A stretch of 64,000 bases of DNA, from contig QKFD01000070.1 in assembly GCA_003251535.1 (NCBI GenBank), positions 1-64,000 on the forward strand. Reading direction: 5' to 3'. Below, one piece after another: positions 29,747 through 38,521 of the stretch (positions are counted from its first letter, which is position 1; each line of letters starts with the position of its first letter). The position numbers were made by a program, and so were the translations under genes. Source of the DNA: Chromatiales bacterium (GTDB lineage Bacteria > Pseudomonadota > Gammaproteobacteria > Thiohalomonadales > Thiohalomonadaceae). The notes beneath the pieces are model-generated. The model searched no databases. It was not told the DNA's origin and saw nothing but the letters and a program-made list of their open reading frames with translations.

Positions 29747-31132
29747 CTATACCACCATGCGATTCCAGGCGTCCAAGGCGGCTACTTTATAGGCCTCGGC
29801 CAAGGTGGGGTAGTTGAATACGGTGTCGATGAAGTAGTCGAGGGTGCCGCCCAGAACCAGCGCTGCCTGCCCGATGTGGATGAGTTCGGTGGCCCCCTCG
29901 CCGAGGATGTGGACCCCCAGCAGGCGGCGATCCTCCAGGGAGAAGAGCATCTTCAGCATCCCCGCCTCGATCCCCATAATCTGGCCCCGCGCCGTCTCGC
30001 GCAGGCGGGCGATGCCGGTCTCATAGGGGATCTTCCGCTCCAGTAGCTGCTGCTCGCTCAGCCCCACCATGCTCATCTCTGGAACGGCATAGATGCCGAA
30101 CGGGAAGTTCTCTGGTTTTTTGAAGCTGTGGGCGTGGCCAAAGGCGTGGCAGGCCACCTGCCGGCCCTGCTCCATGGAGGTGGAGGCGAGGCTGGGGAAG
30201 CCGATGACATCGCCCGCGGCGTAGATGTGGGGGATGTTGGTCTGAAACTGCTCGTTGACCTTGATGAGATGGCGCTCATCCTGCTCCACCCCGGCCAGCT
30301 CCAGCTGTAGGGTGTTGGTGCTGCCGGCACGACCGGCGGCAAACATCACGAGATCGGAGCGAATGCGCTTGCCCGATCCCAATTCGGTTACCACCTGATC
30401 CCCCTCCCGCACCACCCCGTTGACCGCCTCGCCAAGGCGCAAGACGGCGCCGCGCTCCCGCAGCATGTGGACAAACTCCTCCACCACCTCTTGGTCCATG
30501 AAACCGAGTAGACCGCGGCGCCCATCCACCAGCACCACCTCGATATCCATGGCAGAAAAGATAGATGCGTACTCCACGCCGATGACGCCCGCCCCCACCA
30601 CGGTGAGGGTGCGCGGTAGCCGCTCCAGCTTGAGGAGGTCGTCGCTATCGATCACCCGTTGGCCGTCAAATGGGATCCCCGCCGGTCGCAGTGGGTGGGT
30701 ACCGGTGGCGATGAGGATGTGATCGGCGCCCACCTCGGTCACCTTGCCGCGGCTATCCTCCACCCGCAGGCGGTGGGGATCGAGGAAGCTGGCGGCCCCC
30801 CGCAGCACGGTGACGCCGTTGCGCGTGAGCTGGTGTTTGATCACCTCGATCTCTTCGCGGATGGTGATATTGAGCCGCTGCTTAAGGTCGTCGATGGTGA
30901 GGTCCTGCTTGAGCCGATAGCCCTGCCCATAGAGGCCGCGCTGGCTCCAGCCGGAGAGGTAGAGCACCGCCTCCCGCAGGGTCTTGCTGGGGATGGTGCC
31001 GGTATGGAGGCAGACCCCACCCACCGCCTCCTGGCGATCGATGAGTACCACCTTGCGCCCCAGCTTGGCCGCCTGGATGGCGGAGCGCTGCCCCGCCGGA
31101 CCGCTACCTATCACCGCGAAATCGAAGTGCAT
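29747..31132 (-). CDS. sthA: Soluble pyridine nucleotide transhydrogenase SthA
   Basis: A 461-residue FAD enzyme that moves reducing power between NADPH and NADH in the cytoplasm. It belongs to the disulfide reductase family, but the redox motif is CLHTGTIPSKTLR, with Thr in place of the second Cys, the hallmark of SthA over lipoamide dehydrogenase. FAD binding is GSGPAGQRSA at the N-terminus, NAD(P) binding is VVGAGVIGVEYASIF, and the second FAD contact is IPHIYAAGDVIG. The start follows GGGGGACGCC. No operon partners. Confidence 0.96.
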   Translation of the reverse strand: MHFDFAVIGSGPAGQRSAIQAAKLGRKVVLIDRQEAVGGVCLHTGTIPSKTLREAVLYLSGWSQRGLYGQGYRLKQDLTIDDLKQRLNITIREEIEVIKHQLTRNGVTVLRGAASFLDPHRLRVEDSRGKVTEVGADHILIATGTHPLRPAGIPFDGQRVIDSDDLLKLERLPRTLTVVGAGVIGVEYASIFSAMDIEVVLVDGRRGLLGFMDQEVVEEFVHMLRERGAVLRLGEAVNGVVREGDQVVTELGSGKRIRSDLVMFAAGRAGSTNTLQLELAGVEQDERHLIKVNEQFQTNIPHIYAAGDVIGFPSLASTSMEQGRQVACHAFGHAHSFKKPENFPFGIYAVPEMSMVGLSEQQLLERKIPYETGIARLRETARGQIMGIEAGMLKMLFSLEDRRLLGVHILGEGATELIHIGQAALVLGGTLDYFIDTVFNYPTLAEAYKVAALDAWNRMVV

Positions 31133-31332
31133 GGCGTCCCCCTGGAGGTGGAAGTGGATGGGGTGATTTCACCACAGCCGCGCCGGGATGTCCCACCCCA
31201 GCGCCGCCGCCGGGGCAAAATCGGCCGGTCCCCTCGACCACGGCAGGCCGGTGGGTAGCTTATGCTGTGAACCATTATTGATGGCCCCCGCCGCCCCTGC
31301 GCCGAGGGGCGCGCTACGCGAGGATTAAAACC

Positions 31333-32526
31333 ATGGCCGTAAGCCCAGCACCGCCCCTAGCCGGCCGCACACGCCCAGAGGCGGAGCACCAGGCACGCGC
31401 CCTCTTGCTGCGTAATCTCACCCCCGCCGGGCTACTCGCCGCCACCGCCGGCCCCCGCGCCGCCGCCCGCCGCTATACGCGCATCTTTGGCCGCGATGCG
31501 GCCATCTCCGCCCTCGGCATGGCCCACAGCGGCGACCCGCGGCTCATCGCCGGGGCGGTGGCGGGTCTGGTATCGCTGGCCCGCCAGCAGGCCCCCTCCG
31601 GCCAGATCCCCAAGTTTGTCGATGCGGAGCAGCAGGAGGCCGACTTCTGGTACCTCGGCTGTATCGACGCCAGCCTCTGGTGGCTCCTGGCCATCGACCA
31701 CCTGGACCGCATCTGTGCCACCGATCTGCGCCAGCGTCTAGCCCCGCAGATCAGCGCCGCCCTCGGCTGGCTAAGGGCCCAGGAGCACCCCGATCTCGGC
31801 CTGCTACAGCAGAACGAGGCCTCCGATTGGGCCGATATCTTTCCCCGCAGCGGCTATGTGCTCTACAGCAACGCCCTGTGGTATGCCGTCAAGCGGCGCT
31901 ACGCCCAGCCCGATGCCGACCACACCCGCGACCAGGCCAACCGCCTCTTCCGCCCCCGGCCACAGGCCCGCAGCGCCAACCGCCGTCTGCGTCTGCTCAT
32001 CCACTACGCCGCCCGCAGTCGGGATCCTGACGACCCCATCTACCTCAGCTACGTCAACCTGGGCCACTGCGGCCACGAAGGGGATGTGTTCGCCAATCTG
32101 TTGGCGGTGTGCAGCGGCCTCTGTCCCCCCAGTGAGGGGGGACGACTCCTCGATGCCCTGGCCCGGGCCGGGGTGGACACCCCCCACCCGGTGCGAGCAG
32201 TATGCCGCCCCATCGCCCCGACTGACCCCGCCTGGCGCCCCTACATGGGGCGCCACCAGCAGAATCTCCCGTTCCAGTACCACAACGGTGGCGCCTGGCC
32301 CTTCATCGGTGGTTTCTGGGTGGTGGCGCAGGCGCTCTGTGGCCGCCGCCAGCTGGCCGAGCAGGCGTTTGATCAGTTGATCGCCAGCAACCGGGCGGGC
32401 GGCTATGAGTTTAACGAGTGGTTCCACGGCGAGAGCGGCCAACCTAGCGGGATGCCGGGTCAGTCGTGGAATGCCGCCATGCAGTTGGCGGCCCAGGCGG
32501 CCCTGGCACGCCCAACCCTCCTATAA
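31333..32526 (+). CDS. Glycoside hydrolase (amylo-alpha-1,6-glucosidase / GH100-like)
   Basis: A 397-residue protein with an (alpha/alpha)6-barrel glycosidase pattern: RIFGRDAAISALGMAHSGD near residue 50, FWYLGCIDASLWWLLAIDHL near 103, EASDWADIFPRSGYVLYSNA near 159, and FQYHNGGAWPFIGGFWVVAQ near 315. The Asp in DWADIF and the Glu in EFNEWF are candidate acid/base residues. It might trim alpha-glucans or hydrolyse sucrose-type substrates. No signal peptide. The following NYN gene starts 15 bases later. Confidence 0.7.
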   Translation: MAVSPAPPLAGRTRPEAEHQARALLLRNLTPAGLLAATAGPRAAARRYTRIFGRDAAISALGMAHSGDPRLIAGAVAGLVSLARQQAPSGQIPKFVDAEQQEADFWYLGCIDASLWWLLAIDHLDRICATDLRQRLAPQISAALGWLRAQEHPDLGLLQQNEASDWADIFPRSGYVLYSNALWYAVKRRYAQPDADHTRDQANRLFRPRPQARSANRRLRLLIHYAARSRDPDDPIYLSYVNLGHCGHEGDVFANLLAVCSGLCPPSEGGRLLDALARAGVDTPHPVRAVCRPIAPTDPAWRPYMGRHQQNLPFQYHNGGAWPFIGGFWVVAQALCGRRQLAEQAFDQLIASNRAGGYEFNEWFHGESGQPSGMPGQSWNAAMQLAAQAALARPTLL

Positions 32527-32541
32527 GAAAGAGAAAGATCC

Positions 32542-33384
32542 ATGGCCACTAAACCAGAGACCTACAGCATGGCGGTGTTCTGCGACTTCGAGAACATCGC
32601 CCTCGGCGTGCGTGACGCCAAATATGCCCAGTTCGACATCGGCAAGGTGCTGGAGCGGCTGCTACTCAAGGGCAACATCGTGGTGAAAAAGGCCTACTGC
32701 GACTGGGAGCGCTACCGCGAGTTCAAGGCGCCGATGCATGAGGCGGCCTTTGAGCTGATCGAGATCCCCCATGTGCGCCAGTCGGGCAAGAACTCGGCCG
32801 ATATCCGCATGGTGGTGGATGCCCTCGATCTCTGCTACACCAAACACCACGTCGATGCCTTTGTCATCATCTCCGGCGACTCCGACTTCTCCCCCTTGGT
32901 CTCCAAGCTGCGGGAGAACAACAAACTGGTGATCGGCGTGGGGGTGAAGATGGCCACCTCCGATCTGCTGGTGGCCAACTGCGACGAGTTCATCTTTTAC
33001 GACGACCTGGTGCGGGAGAAGGCGAAGCGCTCCAGCAAGAAGAAGCAGCAGCAGAAACGGGAGGAGAGCAAGGAGAAGGAGGGCAAGCCCCCCAAGGTGG
33101 AGAAGCAGGAGCGGAGCGAGGAGGATAAGCGGCAAGAGGCGCTGGAGCTGGTGCTGGAGACGGCCGAGGCGCTGTTCGCCGAGCGTGACGGGGAGGAGAA
33201 GATCTGGGGCTCCATGCTCAAACAGACCCTCAAACGGCGCAAGCCGGGGTTCAATGAGAGCTACTACGGTTTCCGCTCGTTCAACCTGCTGCTGGAGGAG
33301 GCGGCCACCCGCAGCCTGCTCCAGATCCTCAAAGATGATCGCTCCGGCGGCTACATCATCACCGGCCTGACGGGCGAGGAGTGA
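32542..33384 (+). CDS. NYN-domain RNase-like protein with C-terminal LOTUS (OST-HTH) domain
   Basis: A 280-residue LabA/DUF88-type protein. The PIN-like NYN nuclease core (about 6-155) keeps acidic residues in FCDFENIALG, KNSADIRMVVDAL and ISGDSDFSPLV, consistent with metal-dependent RNA cleavage. A strongly charged Lys/Glu linker (about 158-205) leads to an OST-HTH/LOTUS-like winged helix (IWGSMLKQTLKRRKPGFNES), a fold known for RNA or G-quadruplex binding. Likely role: RNA turnover. Possibly co-transcribed with the glycosidase gene. Confidence 0.85.
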   Translation: MATKPETYSMAVFCDFENIALGVRDAKYAQFDIGKVLERLLLKGNIVVKKAYCDWERYREFKAPMHEAAFELIEIPHVRQSGKNSADIRMVVDALDLCYTKHHVDAFVIISGDSDFSPLVSKLRENNKLVIGVGVKMATSDLLVANCDEFIFYDDLVREKAKRSSKKKQQQKREESKEKEGKPPKVEKQERSEEDKRQEALELVLETAEALFAERDGEEKIWGSMLKQTLKRRKPGFNESYYGFRSFNLLLEEAATRSLLQILKDDRSGGYIITGLTGEE

Positions 33385-33475
33385 AGGCCGTGGGGCGCGG
33401 GGTCCCCCGGTCCTCGCCGCCCCAGGAGACGGGGCGGCGGCGCCCCGCCGAGGGCCTGCCCAATTAGCCGACTTC

Positions 33476-33549
33476 TTGACACTGGTTCTCACCATTTGAT
33501 AGAAAGCACTTGTTTTTACGAAAATTCCCCCAAGTGGCACACCGTTCGC
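33476..33549 (+). promoter_or_regulatory. Two candidate promoters before the GGDEF gene
   Basis: TTGACA (33476-33481) with a weak GATAGA at 33498-33503 could be a sigma-70 site. Downstream, 33535-33549 reads TGGCAC-N5-TCGC, one mismatch from the sigma-54 consensus and retaining the key GG and GC. Either could drive the gene starting at 33604. Confidence 0.35.
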
Positions 33550-33603
33550 TAGAGATGCGCTAAGGACCATTTTCGCAAGAGACTGTAAGGAGAGGCTGAG
33601 CGC

Positions 33604-34494
33604 ATGTCCCCCCCCATCGGCGTCCACATCAGCGACCGGCAGGCCACGGCGCCCGTGGTCAGGCCCTTCCCCGGCGGCGCTGAACCCAGTCCGTTGGAGC
33701 TGCTGATGGCGCTCCAGACCACCCTGGAGCTGGAGCCTCTGTTGGGGATCTTCTCCAGTGAGGTGGGCCACTGGGTGGCCCACCAGAGCCTCCTCTACCG
33801 AGAGCCGACCCGCGATCTCCGGTTGCTGATCGGCCGTGGTGGCCGCCACCGCTGTAGCTTCAGCCTCACCCTGTTCCAATACCCGCTGGGGGAGTTGACA
33901 CTCTACCGCAGCAGCCGCTTCAGCCCGGCGGAGACCACGGCGCTGGAGCGGCTAGTGAGCCAGTTGGCCTATCCGCTGCGCAACGCCCTCAGTTACTTCG
34001 ATGCGATCGCCTCGGCCCACCGCGACCCCCTCACCGGCGTGGGCAACCGCGCCGCCTTCGATCTCGCCCTGGCGCGGGAGGTACAGCTCGCCCAGCGCCA
34101 CGGCCATCCGCTGTCGCTGCTCGCCTGCGACATCGACTGGTTCAAGCGGGTCAACGACCGCTATGGCCACGCCGTGGGGGATCGGGTGCTCCAAGAGGTG
34201 ACCGCGGCCCTGCGTGGCGGTGCCCGCGGTAGCGATGTGGTGTTCCGTTACGGCGGAGAGGAGTTCATGGTGCTGCTGGCGGACACCAGCAGCAGCGGCG
34301 CCACCACCGCCGCCGAGCGGCTGCGCCAGGCGGTGGCCCACCACACCTCCCCCGAGCTACCGCAGGTCACGGTCTCCATCGGCGTTGCGACCCTCCAAGC
34401 GGAAGAGGCGGCGACCTGTCTGTTCGAGCGGGCCGATGCCGCCCTCTACGCCGCCAAGCGCCAGGGGCGCAACCAGGTGGCGGAGGGGGCCTAG
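33604..34494 (+). CDS. Diguanylate cyclase (GGDEF)
   Basis: A 296-residue cytoplasmic protein. Residues about 30-125 look like a small GAF-type sensor; the GGDEF domain follows from about 135 (DPLTGVGNRAAFD). The active site is GGEEF near 219, and RGSD five residues upstream fits the inhibitory I-site RXXD. Synthesis of cyclic di-GMP with product inhibition is expected. The start follows AAGGAGAGG. The 3' end overlaps the convergent histidine kinase gene by four bases. Confidence 0.93.
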   Translation: MSPPIGVHISDRQATAPVVRPFPGGAEPSPLELLMALQTTLELEPLLGIFSSEVGHWVAHQSLLYREPTRDLRLLIGRGGRHRCSFSLTLFQYPLGELTLYRSSRFSPAETTALERLVSQLAYPLRNALSYFDAIASAHRDPLTGVGNRAAFDLALAREVQLAQRHGHPLSLLACDIDWFKRVNDRYGHAVGDRVLQEVTAALRGGARGSDVVFRYGGEEFMVLLADTSSSGATTAAERLRQAVAHHTSPELPQVTVSIGVATLQAEEAATCLFERADAALYAAKRQGRNQVAEGA

Positions 34495-35864
34495 GCCCCC
34501 TCCGCCGCCGGCAGCTCCAGGGTAAAACGGGCCCCCCCGGCGGGGGCGTTGTCGGCCAGCAGGCGACCGCCATGGCGCTCGATGATGCCGTAACTGATGG
34601 AGAGGCCGAGGCCGGTCCCCTGCCCCACCTCTTTGGTGGTGAAGAAGGGATCAAAGAGATGGGGCAGCGCCTCGGGCGGGATCCCCGGTCCATTATCGGT
34701 GAGGCTCACCACCACCTGCCCCGCCAACCGCCGACCGTGGATCAACAGGTGCGGATCGGCGGTATCGCGGGTGGCGTCTTGGGCGTTCTGGATCAGGTTG
34801 ATGAACACCTGCTGTAGGTGGGCCGCCGTCCCCACCACCGGCAGCGCCCCGGGGAGATCCAGCTCCACCTCGAACCGCCCCCGGGCCGCCTTGCCCACCC
34901 AGTGGGTGGCGCGGGCGATCACCTCCACCAGGTCAAACGGCTGCGGCTCCTCCCGATCCATCACGGAGAAGCGCTTCAAGTCATCCACTATGTCGCGGGT
35001 GCGCTCCGCCCCCTCCACGGCCCCCCCGAGCAGGGAGTCGAGATCGGAGAGGATGAAGTCGATGCGCAGCCGCTTGCGCAGATCGGCCCACTCCGCCGCC
35101 CCGCCACCGGCGTGGAGCGCCTCCAGATACTCCCGTAGCCGCCCCGCATAGCGGGCCAAGGCGTGGACATTGCCGAGGACAAAGGAGATGGGGTTGTTGA
35201 GTTCATGGGCCACCCCCGCCACTAGCCGGCCGAGGGAGGCCATCTTCTCCGAGTGGACCAGCTGGCGCTGGGCGGTCTTCAGCTCTTCGTGGGCGGTGTG
35301 CAGCGCGGAGTAGGCGCGGCGCAGCTCACCGATGGGGCGCCCCAGCATCACCATCCCCATGAACCGCCCCTGGGCATCGATGCGCGGGCTACAGTTGAAG
35401 GCGACCGGCACCGCCTCGCCATCACTGGCCAAGAGCGCCACCTCACAGTCGCTCAGCGGCCCCTCCTGCAACTCGCGGGAGAAGGCGGTCGCCTTCTCCC
35501 GCGAGCGGTCATCATGGAACAGCACCCCCACCGCACTGCCGTGCAGCTCCGCCTCCGGCCGCCCCACCAACACGGTGAGGGCGCGGTTCACCTGGACGAT
35601 GCGCCCGTAGCGGTCACACACCACCAGCACATCGGACATGGCATCGAGCACGCTGTGGAGGAACTGTTGGGTCTCCTCCAGCTCGCCGTTCTTCTCCTCC
35701 AGCGCCACCTGATACTGGAGTAGATCGGAGTAGACCTCATCCATCTTGCGGATGACGTCGATCCAGGTCTCGTCACCTGGACGACCGGCCTCGTGTAGGT
35801 CTGGTAGTAGCAGGCTGGCGTGGGACTCGCGCTCGGACACAGGGGGCGGCTCGGCTGCGGGCAT
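34491..35864 (-). CDS. PAS sensor histidine kinase
   Basis: A 457-residue soluble kinase. A short coiled coil (about 35-65) precedes a PAS domain (about 66-185). The HisKA H-box is GVAHELNNPISFVLGN near residue 218, the N-box is FINLIQNAQDA, and the G-box is DNGPGIPPEALPHLFDPFFT then GTGLGLS. No membrane helix and no receiver domain. No response regulator is adjacent, so the partner is elsewhere. It converges on the cyclase gene, which may suggest linked signalling. Confidence 0.92.
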   Translation of the reverse strand: MPAAEPPPVSERESHASLLLPDLHEAGRPGDETWIDVIRKMDEVYSDLLQYQVALEEKNGELEETQQFLHSVLDAMSDVLVVCDRYGRIVQVNRALTVLVGRPEAELHGSAVGVLFHDDRSREKATAFSRELQEGPLSDCEVALLASDGEAVPVAFNCSPRIDAQGRFMGMVMLGRPIGELRRAYSALHTAHEELKTAQRQLVHSEKMASLGRLVAGVAHELNNPISFVLGNVHALARYAGRLREYLEALHAGGGAAEWADLRKRLRIDFILSDLDSLLGGAVEGAERTRDIVDDLKRFSVMDREEPQPFDLVEVIARATHWVGKAARGRFEVELDLPGALPVVGTAAHLQQVFINLIQNAQDATRDTADPHLLIHGRRLAGQVVVSLTDNGPGIPPEALPHLFDPFFTTKEVGQGTGLGLSISYGIIERHGGRLLADNAPAGGARFTLELPAAEGA

Positions 35865-36253
35865 GACCCCACTCTACACCATGATGGCGCACGGCTCCGG
35901 CCCCACCGCCCGCGACGGCGGGGGCTGGAAACCCCCTTTCCAGTTTCGCGCGGGAAGTGGTGGTGATTTGGCCAGCCATCGGCGCGACGGGCAACCCACC
36001 GCCGTTGCAACGGCAGGCCGCGGCTGGCCGACCCGACCCACTGGACAACGGCACGGGGATTGCGTGAGCACCCCAACCCGCCGCGCCCAGCTGGGTGCAG
36101 AGGGGTGAGCGCAACGCGCTGGAGGAGGGGTAGCGGCAGTGGGGTGCCAACGGGAGTACAGCAGCGCAGCGCGGCCCCCCCAACACCACCCGGCACCCCG
36201 CCGTGGGAGTCGCCTTTCCGACCGAGCATCTACGATTTTTAAGGAGTCGAGCC
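35865..36253. other. Divergent intergenic region
   Basis: It lies between the kinase and the HupE/UreJ-like gene. GC-rich, with no gene or RNA recognised. The only clear element is the AAGGAG ribosome site just before 36254. Confidence 0.4.
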
Positions 36254-36823
36254 ATGCAGATCCGCCCCCCCTTCACCCCGCTGCTCGCCGTAGCGGTCCT
36301 TGCCCTACCCACCCTCGCCCATGCCCACACCGGGCTCCATAACGGCTTCGGCTTTATCGCCGGTTTGGGTCACCCGCTGTTTGGTCTGGACCACCTGCTG
36401 GCGATGGTCGCAGTGGGGCTCTGGGCCGCCCAGCGCGGCGGCCGCGCCCTGTGGGCGCTCCCCCTCGGCTTTGTCAGCGCGATGGCCCTCGGCGCCCTGC
36501 TGCCGTTGGCGGCGCCAGTGGCGGAGGGGGGCATCCTGCTCTCGCTGTTGGCGCTGGGGGCGCTGGTGGGTCTCGGCAGCCGCCTGCCGCTGCTCGCCGC
36601 CCTGACCCTCACCGCCGGCGCTGGCCTCTGCCATGGTGCCGCCCACGGCGCCGAGATGCCGGCGACCGCCTCGGCCCTCGGCTATGGCGCCGGCTTCCTC
36701 CTCACCACCACCGCCCTCCACCTGGCGGGGATCGGCCTGGCGCTGCTGCTGCGGCGCTCGGCCTGGGTGCGGGCCGCCGGTTGGTTGGTGGCAGGCTGCG
36801 GGGCCGCGCTGGCCCTCGGCTGA
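36254..36823 (+). CDS. HupE/UreJ-family membrane protein
   Basis: A 189-residue protein from the ATG at 36254 with an AAGGAG site. A cleavable signal (ending TLAHAH) is followed by the family motif HPLFGLDHLLAMVAVGLWA and about six membrane helices. HupE and UreJ proteins are nickel permeases or nickel-related membrane proteins found next to hydrogenase or urease genes. A His-rich mature N-terminus (HAHTGLHNG) fits metal handling. Urease lies about 25 kb away, so nickel supply for it is plausible but inferred. Confidence 0.85.
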   Translation: MQIRPPFTPLLAVAVLALPTLAHAHTGLHNGFGFIAGLGHPLFGLDHLLAMVAVGLWAAQRGGRALWALPLGFVSAMALGALLPLAAPVAEGGILLSLLALGALVGLGSRLPLLAALTLTAGAGLCHGAAHGAEMPATASALGYGAGFLLTTTALHLAGIGLALLLRRSAWVRAAGWLVAGCGAALALG

Positions 36824-36863
36824 TCGGCACCTGGCGGGGTGGGGTCCCCCAGGTGGCCCCGCC

Positions 36864-37808
36864 TCAGCCGAAGCGCGCCGCGTAGAGCAGCAGCCCGCCC
36901 CCGGCGAGCAGCAGGAGTAGCAGCAGGGCAAGCCCGGTATGGCGGCGCAACCGCCGGGTGAGTGCCGGCTCCGGTAGGCGGGAGAGGATATAGGGGTGGC
37001 GCCCGTCAGTGGGGCGTTGGAGGAGATGGGTGGGGGGGGCGGCCATCCGCTCGGCCCGCTCCGCCGTCAGCTGTGCCTTGGCCGCGGCCCGCACCTGCTC
37101 CCACTCCTGGGGGGAGATCTGGCCATCGGCATCCCTATCGAAGCGAGCCAGCTGCTGCGGGTCGCGCTTCCATGCCGCCAACAGCTCCCGCAGCTCTGTT
37201 TGGCGGTCGGCCAGCCCCTCGGCCCCCCCTACGGTGGTGAAGTGGCCCAGGGCGTAGAGCGGGTCATCTGGATACATGCGCTGTTCGGTAAAGCGGTAGT
37301 CGCGGTTACCCTGCGTCGCACGCTGCGGTGGGCCGCTCCAGGCGGCGATATCGCCATACCAGGTATCGCTGTCGGCGCCGTGTACCGTCGCCCCGGCGGG
37401 ATCGATCACGCACTCACCAGTCTCGTCTCGCAGCAGAAATAGCTCATCGGAGGTGGCGGAGCGGATGGTCTGCCAGGAGGTGCTGCGGTTGCCGCGCAGA
37501 TCCATCCGCTCCACCCGCTGCTCCACCTTGTACTCCCACCAGGTACAGCGGATGCCGGTGAGCGGGGCCCGGATTGGCTCTCCCGGCAACAGCTGCCCAT
37601 GGCCGCTCAGCTCGACGAAGCCTTGGGCCGCGGATCGCACCCGGGAGGTGGGGGTGTCCTCGATGATGCGCACCCGGTGGAGGATGCGGAACAGGCCATA
37701 AGCCGCCGCCAGGGCCAGCGCTGTCACCAGCGCCAACAGGGTCCAAAACAGGGGGAGATCCAACCCCTGGACCCAGCCGGTGAAGGCCGTCAAGGCGGGC
37801 CCCCTCAA
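36864..37808 (-). CDS. GIDE-domain membrane protein with EF-hand
   Basis: A 314-residue protein with an N-terminal membrane helix (about 20-42), a GIDE-type (E3-ligase-related) domain (about 60-180, with GIRCTWWEYKVEQR), then an EF-hand loop DRDADGQISPQE near 224, and a C-terminal membrane helix (about 291-310). It lacks a RING domain, as usual in bacteria. The start is probably the TTG at 37808 overlapping the lemA stop; a TTG at 37793 is another option. It is coupled to LemA, a pairing seen in many bacteria, but function is unknown. Confidence 0.8.
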   Translation of the reverse strand: MRGPALTAFTGWVQGLDLPLFWTLLALVTALALAAAYGLFRILHRVRIIEDTPTSRVRSAAQGFVELSGHGQLLPGEPIRAPLTGIRCTWWEYKVEQRVERMDLRGNRSTSWQTIRSATSDELFLLRDETGECVIDPAGATVHGADSDTWYGDIAAWSGPPQRATQGNRDYRFTEQRMYPDDPLYALGHFTTVGGAEGLADRQTELRELLAAWKRDPQQLARFDRDADGQISPQEWEQVRAAAKAQLTAERAERMAAPPTHLLQRPTDGRHPYILSRLPEPALTRRLRRHTGLALLLLLLLAGGGLLLYAARFG

Positions 37809-38377
37809 CCAAACAGCGACTTGATATCGACGTCACGCCTCTCCTCGTGGGAGAACTCCAGCAGCGGCTTGGCGGTGAATTGGAGCAGACGGGCGACGAT
37901 GAGATCAGGGAACTGCTCGATGCGGATGTTGTTGAGGTTGGCGCTCTCGTTGTAGAACTCGCGGCGATCGGCGATGGCCCCCTCCAGACCGGAGATGCGC
38001 TGTTGCAGGTGTTGGAAATGGCTGTTGGCCTTCAGCTCCGGGTAGGCCTCGGCCAGGGCAAAGAGCTGGCCCAGCCCGACCCGCAGCAGCCCCTCGGCCG
38101 ATCCCAAGGCGGAGATGTCGCCCCGCTCACGGGCAGCGGCCACGGCGGAGCGGGCGGAGATCACCTGGGTCAAGGTGGCCTGCTCATACTGCATGTATTG
38201 GCGGCACACCTCCACCAGCTTGGGCAGCTCGTCGTGGCGCTGTTTCAGCAACACATCGATGTTGGACCAGGCCTTGGTGACGTTGTGTTTTACCCGCACC
38301 AGGTTGTTGTAGATCACCACCAGATAGGCGCCGACCAATCCAAGCAGGCCGATCACCACCATACTCCCCACGCTCAT
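37805..38377 (-). CDS. lemA: LemA family protein
   Basis: A 190-residue protein with one N-terminal membrane helix (MVVIGLLGLVGAYLVVIYNN) followed by the long helical bundle of LemA (LVRVKHNVTKAWSNIDVLLK, then ELKANSHFQHLQQRISGLE). The N-terminal helix orients the bundle outside the cytoplasm in the family model. Precise function is unknown. It starts after GGGGAG and runs into the GIDE gene with a four-base overlap. Confidence 0.93.
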   Translation of the reverse strand: MSVGSMVVIGLLGLVGAYLVVIYNNLVRVKHNVTKAWSNIDVLLKQRHDELPKLVEVCRQYMQYEQATLTQVISARSAVAAARERGDISALGSAEGLLRVGLGQLFALAEAYPELKANSHFQHLQQRISGLEGAIADRREFYNESANLNNIRIEQFPDLIVARLLQFTAKPLLEFSHEERRDVDIKSLFG

Positions 38378-38521
38378 CGCACCACTCCCCGCGGCTATAT
38401 ATAGATCGCCCCTACTCTACCAGCCCTCTCCCAGCTCGGGTGGCTCAGTGGCGGCGCCCCCTTTCGCCTGTCGCCGGATGAGGGGATGATCCCCCACTCG
38501 CTAGGAACATCGACCGGACCC

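Noticed and set aside
32662-33879. Minus-strand frame of 405 codons opposite the NYN and GGDEF genes
   Set aside because: Crosses two well-supported genes and an intergenic region; Leu/Gln/Gly-rich shadow.
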